NCBI GenBank assembly: GCA_002748225.1
Contig: PDRU01000044.1
Coordinates: 1 to 5,543 of the forward strand
Direction: 5' to 3'
Length of the DNA stretch: 5,543 nt
Origin: Spirochaetales bacterium
Lineage (GTDB): Bacteria > Spirochaetota > Spirochaetia > DSM-2461
The notes beneath the pieces were generated by a model. The model was not told the origin of the DNA. It was given only the letters and a program-made list of their open reading frames with translations, and searched no databases. Made by a program: the position numbers and the translations under genes. This document shows, one piece after another, positions 1 through 4,252 of this stretch (its first letter is position 1; each line of letters opens with the position of its first letter).

Positions 1-1
1 A

Positions 2-505
2 AATACGCGGCATAACTTTGCACGCCTCCTTCTGCCGGAACTTCCCGGAGCCGCAGCTCTTTCCTGGAGGGAAAAGTTTCACGGACGTACGGCCGAATAC
101 ACTCCGCCGCCGGCCTCTTCCGGAGCCGCCCTCCGCAGCAAATGTGTTTTTCTGCTGCCGGAAACCTTCATGAACCTTTCCGGCAAATCCGTGGCGGCCG
201 CCGCCCGGTTTTACAAACTGGAAACACGGGAAATACTGGTTATCCATGACGATCTGGAACTGCCCTTCGGCACATCTCAGAGCCGCCCGGGCGGAGGGCT
301 CGGGGGACATAACGGTCTGCGCTCCATCCGCAACAGTCTGGGTACTGCTGATTTCTATAGGCTGAGAATGGGCATTGGACGTCCTGAACGGGGTACGGTG
401 CCCTCATGGGTACTCGGACGCTTTGCTCCGGACGAAGAAGCGCGGCTGCCAGCCATTCTCACTGAGGCCGCCCGGACATTTCTGGACATGCTGCAGCAGC
501 AGTAA
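2..505 (+). CDS. pth: Peptidyl-tRNA hydrolase, 5' end outside window
   Basis: This cytoplasmic enzyme releases tRNA from peptidyl-tRNAs that drop off the ribosome. The frame is open from base 2, so the first 15-20 residues, including the N-terminal Asn of the active site, lie outside the window. The visible 167 residues give a full-length estimate of about 185, normal for the family. Seen directly: NTRHN at the left edge with the catalytic His codon at 11-13; TFMNLSGKSV with the substrate-binding Asn at 173-175; VIHDDLELPFG with the catalytic Asp at 248-250; GGGLGGHNGLRSI with the conserved Asn at 311-313; and a family-typical C-terminal half (FYRLRMGIGRP, then WVLGRF). An ATG at 170 is internal and not the start. 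The gene ends in three glutamine codons and TAA. No convincing terminator follows; there is only a 5-bp stem at 559-572. The identification is secure. Confidence 0.95.
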   Translation, partial: NTRHNFARLLLPELPGAAALSWREKFHGRTAEYTPPPASSGAALRSKCVFLLPETFMNLSGKSVAAAARFYKLETREILVIHDDLELPFGTSQSRPGGGLGGHNGLRSIRNSLGTADFYRLRMGIGRPERGTVPSWVLGRFAPDEEARLPAILTEAARTFLDMLQQQ

Positions 506-537
506 CAGCCTCAAGCCGGAAGTTGTCCGCAAATGCC

Positions 538-567
538 GGTTTGAGGACTGCTGGTTTGAAGACTGCC
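538..567. repeat. Two-copy 15-nt tandem repeat
   Basis: GGTTTGAGGACTGCT (538-552) is followed directly by GGTTTGAAGACTGCC (553-567), differing at two positions. It lies between the pth stop codon and the first promoter candidate, and the second copy supplies the possible -35 element. It also begins a small hairpin (AAGAC at 559-563, loop TGCC, GTCTT at 568-572) without a good T-run. It may be a chance slippage duplication. No function is evident. Confidence 0.5.
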
Positions 568-588
568 GTCTTTAGGTCTTAATATAAT
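556..588 (+). promoter_or_regulatory. Candidate promoter before the cupin relic
   Basis: A perfect TATAAT lies at 583-588, overlapping an alternative TAATAT at 580-585. A possible -35, TTGAAG at 556-561, stands 18 nt before TAATAT but 21 nt before TATAAT, so the pairing is imperfect. The surroundings are AT-rich compared with the neighbouring genes. Downstream are an inverted repeat (594-611), a strong Shine-Dalgarno AAGGGAGG at 618-625 and the ATG at 635. This is inferred from sequence only. Confidence 0.45.
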
Positions 589-593
589 ACCGT

Positions 594-611
594 TTTAGTA
601 ATAGAACTAAA
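594..611. promoter_or_regulatory. Operator-like inverted repeat just after the first -10 box
   Basis: TTTAGT (594-599), six bases, then ACTAAA (606-611) form a perfect 6-bp inverted repeat beginning 5 bp after the TATAAT box, where a repressor could block initiation. Part of it recurs in the second promoter: 599-615 (TAATAGAACTAAAGTAA) matches 1188-1205 (TAATAGAATTAGAAGTAA) with one substitution and one extra base. The cognate regulator is unknown, and the motif does not match a classical operator I recognise. Confidence 0.35.
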
Positions 612-634
612 GTAAAGAAGGGAGGCCGTACTCA

Positions 635-843
635 ATGAGCTTTATTAAAACATCGAATTCAGCAAGGTGCACCACTTAAGCAGCCTGATTAATTTTAACC
701 AGGGACGTGTGAACATTGTAATAGGTGAAAATCCTCAAATAACTCTCAAAGCCGGAAAAACCGTAGTAATGCCGGCCGATATTCCCCACGCCCTTTCGGC
801 GCCGGAGCAGTTCAAAATGCTGCTGATTCTTGTCAAACCTTAA
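635..843 (+). pseudogene. Cupin-domain protein relic, frameshifted and internally deleted
   Basis: The start is well marked: AAGGGAGG at 618-625, nine bases before ATG 635. Translation from it reads MSFIKTSN and stops at TAA 677 after 14 codons. Shifting by one base near 653-660 restores a cupin-like reading (FSKVHHLSSLINFNQGRVN, then IVIGENPQITLKAGKTVVM, PADIPHALSAPEQFKML) to the TAA at 841. A single lost base, for example a G before AATTC at 656, explains the shift. The retained C-terminal part carries cupin motif 2 (G-x5-P-x4-H) and the FKMLL ending common in small single-domain cupins. The central strands with motif 1 (the metal-binding HxH and Glu) are missing between VN and IVIGE, roughly 40 residues against a usual length near 110. 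Both the frameshift and the loss of motif 1 should abolish function. The relic sits directly before a second cupin fragment. Confidence 0.75.
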
Positions 844-848
844 GACGC

Positions 849-974
849 ATGAAAAACATTACCCCTGCCGTTACGCATGTGCTTTCCGAGCTTATTGAAA
901 CCGAAGCCGGTGTGGTCGGCAGCCGGACACTGGCCCAGGAAGACTCTTTCAGTCTGACCATTTTCGGATTCGGC
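849..974 (+). pseudogene. Second cupin relic, N-terminal part only
   Basis: The reading frame from ATG 849, five bases after the first cupin's stop, gives MKNITPAVTHVLSELIETEA, then GVVGSRTLAQEDSFSLTIFG and FG. This is the typical N-terminal third of a small cupin, with the SRTL.....SLT.F.F pattern that normally leads into motif 1. The similarity ends abruptly near 971-975; beyond it the frame stays open to a stop at 1050-1052 but no longer reads like a cupin. At that point a different frame begins to read as an ABC ATPase, so a deletion probably joined two genes. No good Shine-Dalgarno precedes ATG 849. The first and second relics look like tandem paralogues, since both contain the N-terminal part of the fold. 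Confidence 0.65.
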
Positions 975-975
975 G

Positions 976-1176
976 CTCAAGGACCGTATGCACCGGCTGG
1001 TAATCAGCCTGCTCAAAGATACGCCGGCCTCCATTGTCTACGTAACCCATAACGCGGACGAACTCCCGGAAATGACCAACCGGATTCAGACCATCAATGC
1101 GTCGGGAAGGCTGGAGAAAGAGGGTATGGGCACTCTCAGTAACATTGCGCAGTCTAACCCGGTTAGTTACAGCTAA
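976..1176 (+). pseudogene. C-terminal remnant of an ABC-type ATPase
   Basis: In frame 1, LKDRMHRLVISLL, then PASIVYVTHNADELPEMTNR, resembles the end of an ABC nucleotide-binding domain after the D-loop. The VTH is the H-loop histidine, and the D-E-L-P continuation recalls ModF/PhrA-type ATPases linked to molybdate transport. The family assignment beyond 'ABC ATPase' is tentative. Walker A, the signature motif and Walker B are all absent: the frame is closed by TGA at 955-957, and upstream sequence reads as cupin in another frame. The remnant ends at TAA 1174-1176. An ATG at 988 lies inside the helix and has no ribosome site, so an independent 62-residue protein is unlikely. Confidence 0.65.
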
Positions 1177-1211
1177 ATCATTATATATAATAGAATTAGA
1201 AGTAACTAATT
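1154..1211. promoter_or_regulatory. Promoter candidate flanked by TTAG/CTAA half-sites
   Basis: A perfect TATAAT occurs at 1186-1191; the sequence 17 bp upstream (TTAGTT at 1163-1168) is a poor -35. The box is surrounded by repeated tetramers: CTAA 1154, TTAG 1163, CTAA 1173, TTAG 1196, CTAA 1206. They form CTAACC-C-GGTTAG (1154-1166), TTAG-N6-CTAA (1163-1176) and AATTAG-N6-CTAATT (1194-1211). The two TTAG-N6-CTAA units are 33 bp apart, about three helical turns, one near the -35 and one just past the -10. This arrangement suggests a repressor-controlled promoter, originally for the ferredoxin. It is inferred from sequence alone. Confidence 0.4.
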
Positions 1212-1319
1212 GTTTCAATCAGCGAGAAAGACGATGCCCGGTTTATTGATGCAGCGGCATGCACAAGCTGCGGCGCCTGCGCTGAAGTATGCCCCAGTGA
1301 GTGCATTGCGGCCGGCTGA
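1206..1319 (+). pseudogene. 2[4Fe-4S] ferredoxin relic, second cluster half only
   Basis: Frame 3 reads VSISEKDDARFIDAAACTSC and GACAEVCPSECIAAG, then TGA at 1317-1319. The cluster motif C-x2-C-x2-C-x3-C-P has cysteine codons at 1260, 1269, 1278 and 1290, plus a further Cys at 1302. The sequence before it (ISEKDDARFID) is the linker that normally joins the first to the second cluster in a bacterial 55-60-residue ferredoxin, and the ending after ECIAAG is natural for that family. The first cluster, start codon and ribosome site are missing: a TAA at 1203-1205 closes the frame, and promoter-like DNA lies immediately upstream. A 5' deletion is therefore likely. In life the protein would have been a low-potential electron carrier. 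Confidence 0.75.
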
Positions 1320-1346
1320 TTACCGTCAATACCGCACAGTAATGCA

Positions 1347-1381
1347 AAAACCGCCGGCAGCTCCGGCGGTTTTATTTTTTT
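1347..1381 (+). terminator. Strong intrinsic terminator after the relic islet
   Basis: AAAACCGCCGG (1347-1357), loop CAGCT (1358-1362) and CCGGCGGTTTT (1363-1373) form a perfect 11-bp, mostly GC stem. It is followed by an A and then a run of seven T (1375-1381). This is a textbook rho-independent terminator in the plus direction. It separates the relics from epmA, whose start lies only 27 nt beyond the T-run. Confidence 0.92.
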
Positions 1382-1393
1382 CTTCCAAAGATC

Positions 1394-1402
1394 TGCTACA
1401 CT
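1394..1402 (+). promoter_or_regulatory. Possible extended -10 box for epmA
   Basis: TGCTACACT (TGn plus TACACT, four of six matches to TATAAT) lies six bases before ATG 1409. It is the only promoter-like sequence between the terminator and the gene; no good -35 exists because that position falls in the T-run. If used, transcription would begin at or next to the A of the start codon and give a leaderless mRNA, in agreement with the absence of any Shine-Dalgarno there. Weak evidence. Confidence 0.3.
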
Positions 1403-1408
1403 CTCCGT

Positions 1409-2446
1409 ATGAACTCAAACCCGCTTCTTCAAACCATCCATAACCGTAATGAACTCTACCGGACCATCCGGAATTACTTTAATTCCCGCGGCTATCTTGA
1501 AGTACATACCCCTCTGCTGGCTTCCAGGCCCATACCGGAATCGCATATTGAGCTGTTCCGTACCGAACGCCGCTTTTCTGACGGAACAAGTAAGCCGCTC
1601 TACCTGCTGCCCTCCCCGGAACTGGGCATGAAGCTTCTTCTGGCTTCCGGCTCCCCCTCGCTCTATCAGATATCGCCCTGCTTTCGCAACGGTGAACAGC
1701 TCGACAGGTGGCACCGTCTGGAATTTACAATGCTGGAATGGTACCGCCTGGAAGCCGAAGCTGATGACAATATAAAGGAAACGCAGCAGCTTTTAGAGGC
1801 ATGCGCTCAATCCATTCCCTTAGCCGGCAGGGCGCGCGAAGCATTTTCAGAACTCACTGTTATGACAATGGAAGAAGCTTTCCGTGAATTTGCCGGCTTT
1901 TCTCTGGAAAACGACCTGCGCGGCGCCGGACTGGCTCAGTCAGCGCCATGGGATAAGGAATATCCGGCGGCTCTGCGAACGGCCGCTTCCGTGCTCTCCA
2001 AACGGCTCAGTGAACGCGGTATGCCATCCGGTGCTCCCGGGGAAGACGCTGCCGATCTCTTCCACCGCCTTTTTTTAACCCTGGTTGAAGACCGTCTTCC
2101 CCGGGAGCATCCCCTTGTCCTGAAAAACTGGCCGTCTCTTATTCCCACTCTGGCCAGACGCATACCGCACACTCCGTGGGCAGACCGCTGGGAACTCTAC
2201 ATTCACGGTGTGGAAGTGGCCAACTGCTACGGAGAAGAAAACTCCCGTAAAGCTCTGGAGAGCTACTGGGAAAATGAAAAGGCGCAATACAAAACGGAAG
2301 ATGAATCCGGAGAGTGGATTCAGCGTGTTTCGGAAGGTATGCCGGCCTGCTCCGGCGCTGCAATGGGCCTGGACCGTCTTCTGGCGCTTTTACAGGGCAG
2401 TGACAGCCTGAAAGGGGTGGACCTTTTCCCTTTTCTTGAATTATGA
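1409..2446 (+). CDS. epmA: EF-P--(R)-beta-lysine ligase (EpmA/GenX/PoxA)
   Basis: EpmA is a class II lysyl-tRNA synthetase catalytic core without the anticodon-binding domain. It activates (R)-beta-lysine with ATP and transfers it to Lys34 of EF-P rather than to tRNA. The 345 residues compare with 325 in E. coli. Visible class II elements: motif 1 region around 26-45 (RGYLEVHTPLL); SPELGMKLLLASG at 69-81; motif 2 with YQISPCFRNGE (86-96) and EFTMLEWYR (105-113); WELYIHGVEVANCYGEE (261-277), which contains the Glu-Ala-Asn lysine-pocket segment; and motif 3 GMPACSGAAMGLDRLLAL (310-327). The absence of an N-terminal OB-fold excludes a normal LysS. ATG 1409 is the only upstream start before motif 1 and has no Shine-Dalgarno. 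The next gene, 17 nt downstream, is its substrate EF-P, which strongly supports the call. Some motif 2 positions differ from E. coli (RNGE, HRLEF in place of HNPEF). Confidence 0.93.
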   Translation: MNSNPLLQTIHNRNELYRTIRNYFNSRGYLEVHTPLLASRPIPESHIELFRTERRFSDGTSKPLYLLPSPELGMKLLLASGSPSLYQISPCFRNGEQLDRWHRLEFTMLEWYRLEAEADDNIKETQQLLEACAQSIPLAGRAREAFSELTVMTMEEAFREFAGFSLENDLRGAGLAQSAPWDKEYPAALRTAASVLSKRLSERGMPSGAPGEDAADLFHRLFLTLVEDRLPREHPLVLKNWPSLIPTLARRIPHTPWADRWELYIHGVEVANCYGEENSRKALESYWENEKAQYKTEDESGEWIQRVSEGMPACSGAAMGLDRLLALLQGSDSLKGVDLFPFLEL

Positions 2447-2463
2447 TGCCGCAGGAATAAACT

Positions 2464-3033
2464 ATGAGTATAATTAAAGCCGGTGCCATAGCAAAAGGCA
2501 CCTATCTTCTGGAAAAAAACGAGCCTTTCGTTGTAACCGAAAGGGAATTTGTGAATCCCGGCAAGGGTTCAGCTTTTGTCCGGCTGAAGATTAAGAACCT
2601 CAGAAGCGGGGCAGTTCTGAAAATTACGCACAAAAGTCAGGACAACTGCGAAGAGATCGATGTGGATGAAGTGGAATCGCAGTTTCTCTACTCTGACGGA
2701 ACAGCCTATCATTTTATGGACTCTTCCACTTTTGACCAGTTTGAAGTTCCCATGACCGCACACGAAGACGCGCAGTATTTCATGCTGGAAGGGGAAAGTT
2801 TCAAACTGACCCGCTGGCAGGGAGAAACACTGGATATCCGTCTTCCTCCCAAGAAAGACCTTATTGTTGCCGAAGCGGAAGAAGCTGTTAAGGGCGATAC
2901 GGTAACAGGCGCCACAAAATACGTTATTACCGAAACCGGATTAAAGGTGAAGGTTCCCATTTTCATCAAACAGGGTGAAAAGATAAGAATAAGTGTGGAC
3001 ACCAAAGAGTACCAGGAACGTATCAACGACTGA
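2464..3033 (+). CDS. efp: Elongation factor P
   Basis: EF-P binds between the P and E sites of stalled ribosomes and promotes peptide-bond formation at polyproline stretches. The 189 residues are the normal length and show three beta-barrel domains: a KOW-like domain (about 1-65) and two OB folds (about 66-128 and 130-189). The modification loop is NPGKGSAF, and its lysine is exactly residue 34 (codon 2563-2565), the site beta-lysylated by EpmA. The adjoining segment FVRLKIKNLRSGAVL and the domain II segment FMDSSTFDQFEV are family-typical. The start has a good Shine-Dalgarno (AGGA at 2453-2456, seven bases before ATG). It lies 17 nt after epmA, so one operon is likely. Its last 41 bases overlap the methyltransferase frame. 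The conserved C-terminal region (TGLKVKVPIFIKQGEKIRI) is intact. Confidence 0.97.
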   Translation: MSIIKAGAIAKGTYLLEKNEPFVVTEREFVNPGKGSAFVRLKIKNLRSGAVLKITHKSQDNCEEIDVDEVESQFLYSDGTAYHFMDSSTFDQFEVPMTAHEDAQYFMLEGESFKLTRWQGETLDIRLPPKKDLIVAEAEEAVKGDTVTGATKYVITETGLKVKVPIFIKQGEKIRISVDTKEYQERIND

Positions 3034-4252
3034 TCCGGCCTTCCCCACTGAAGATTACATTAACCGCCGCACCCGGTTCCGTTTTGACGGCTGCAGTATT
3101 CAGATGGATCTGTCTCTGGGCCTTTTCAGCAGTGCCGGAATAGACGCCGGTTCGTCCCTTCTTCTTAAAACCCTGGTTCACTCTGTTGAACTGGATAAGC
3201 TGAAGAGCATTCTGGATCTGGGCTGCGGCGCGGGTACTCTGGGGCTGGCACTGGCGGCCCGCTGTCCGCAGGCACAGGTTCAAATGACAGACCGGGATGC
3301 CATGGCGGCCGCTTTCAGCAGGCACAACGCGTCTCTAAACAAACTGCAGAACATACAGACTGAATGCCGGCTGCTCACGGAAGAAGCCCCTCAGCCTTTA
3401 TGGGATCTGACTGTGTGTAATTTTCCGGCCAAGGCGGGAGAACCTGTCCTGAAGGCCGCCCTGGCCCGTCTGATGCAGCTTCCCGCTCCTGAAGGCCGCT
3501 GTGCCCTGGTTATTGTTCATACCCTGGCAGACCGCTGCAGGGAATTGATAAGTGAAGCAGGCGGAACAATTCTTCTGGAAGAAAGCTCAAAACAGCACAC
3601 CGTTTACCATTTCCGGCTCAGTGAATCCGGTATTCGCCCGGAAGATTTTAAAGAAGCCCCTTTCCCCGCGCCCTACTTCCGCCGCAGAGGTGAATTCCGC
3701 CTGGGACACACCCGGTACGAAGTGGACACGGTATGGAACATTGCGGAATTTGATCATCTTTCGTGGAGCACCGAACTTATGGGTTCGCTTCTGGACAAAA
3801 AACCGCAGAAAGGCTCCATGGTATTCTGGGAGCCGGGACAGGGGCATCTTCCGGCAGCTGTCTGCCGCCGCAGGGGCGCGCGGACCAAAAAAATTCTGAT
3901 AGCCGGACGGGACCGTCTGGCACTGCTGAACAGCCGGCACAACCTGAGCCTTCAGTCTCCCGGAATACCCGTAGAAATTCAGGCTCTGTCCGCGCCGCAG
4001 CAGCTCAAAGACATTCTTCCTGCGGAAGAAACAGATTTTCTGCTGACACATATTACCCCGGTTACCCGGAGCCAGTGGACAGCGCCCCTCAGGGCTGCCG
4101 CGGCCGGCATAGTAAAACGGGGGGGTATCTGGGCGGTATTCGGCAAAAGCTCCGACATGGCCGCGCTGACCAAAACAAGCAAAGGCTGGACAGCTCTGGC
4201 CGATAAGCGCACCCGGGGCAGCCGGGCCATTATTTACAGACGCAACAGCTAA
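2993..4252 (+). CDS. Two-domain class I SAM-dependent methyltransferase (small-domain MTS type)
   Basis: Residues are counted from GTG 2993 (419 aa). An N-terminal lead (DYINRRTRFRF, 21-31; GLFSSAGIDAGS, 43-54) precedes a Rossmann methyltransferase: motif I LDLGCGAGTLGLALA (74-88), acidic TDRD (99-102), and a motif IV variant VCNFPAKAG (141-149) where RsmC/RlmG-type enzymes have NPPF. A second domain (about 235-419) looks like a degenerate Rossmann fold: VFWEPGQGHLP (277-287), GRDRLALLNSRHNL (305-318), TDFLLTHITPV (347-357). RsmC and RlmG also have one active and one degenerate domain, but with the active one C-terminal. The substrate is unknown; an rRNA base or translation protein is suggested only by its overlap with efp. 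The start is uncertain. GTG 2993 has a weak ribosome site; ACG 3026 has AGGAA seven bases upstream; ATG 3104 would cut into the conserved lead. Confidence 0.8.
   Translation: MWTPKSTRNVSTTDPAFPTEDYINRRTRFRFDGCSIQMDLSLGLFSSAGIDAGSSLLLKTLVHSVELDKLKSILDLGCGAGTLGLALAARCPQAQVQMTDRDAMAAAFSRHNASLNKLQNIQTECRLLTEEAPQPLWDLTVCNFPAKAGEPVLKAALARLMQLPAPEGRCALVIVHTLADRCRELISEAGGTILLEESSKQHTVYHFRLSESGIRPEDFKEAPFPAPYFRRRGEFRLGHTRYEVDTVWNIAEFDHLSWSTELMGSLLDKKPQKGSMVFWEPGQGHLPAAVCRRRGARTKKILIAGRDRLALLNSRHNLSLQSPGIPVEIQALSAPQQLKDILPAEETDFLLTHITPVTRSQWTAPLRAAAAGIVKRGGIWAVFGKSSDMAALTKTSKGWTALADKRTRGSRAIIYRRNS

Noticed and set aside
375..575. 66-aa open frame ending in a repeated Phe-Glu-Asp-Cys pattern
   Set aside because: Most of it is an alternative frame of pth, and the cysteine repeat comes only from the 15-nt tandem repeat at 538-567.
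840..1218. Two minus-strand open frames (64 and 89 aa) across the relic region
   Set aside because: They are antisense to the cupin and ABC fragments and show no family resemblance, while the plus-strand frames do.
506..1380. CRISPR array, integron cassette or insertion sequence in the gene-poor stretch
   Set aside because: There are no regularly spaced repeats, no transposase fragment, no terminal inverted repeats and no convincing attC-like site. The content is explained by gene relics.
1210..1443. 77-aa open frame running through the terminator
   Set aside because: It reads through the terminator stem and into epmA in another frame. The ferredoxin motif is in a different frame, and the ORF begins with TTG without a ribosome site.
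2139..2501. 120-aa minus-strand open frame over the end of epmA
   Set aside because: It is antisense to motif 3 of epmA and to the efp ribosome site, with no recognisable features.
3587..4051. 154-aa minus-strand open frame in the methyltransferase
   Set aside because: It lies wholly inside the methyltransferase on the opposite strand, with low-complexity composition and no domain or ribosome site.
3763..4206. 147-aa plus-strand open frame in the methyltransferase
   Set aside because: It is an alternative frame of the same gene, rich in Gly, Arg and Ser as a shadow of GC-rich codons. The methyltransferase frame contains the motifs.
4211..4227. CCCGG...CCGGG stem as a terminator for the channel or methyltransferase
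   Set aside because: It lies within the methyltransferase codons, has only 5 bp and no T-run on either strand.
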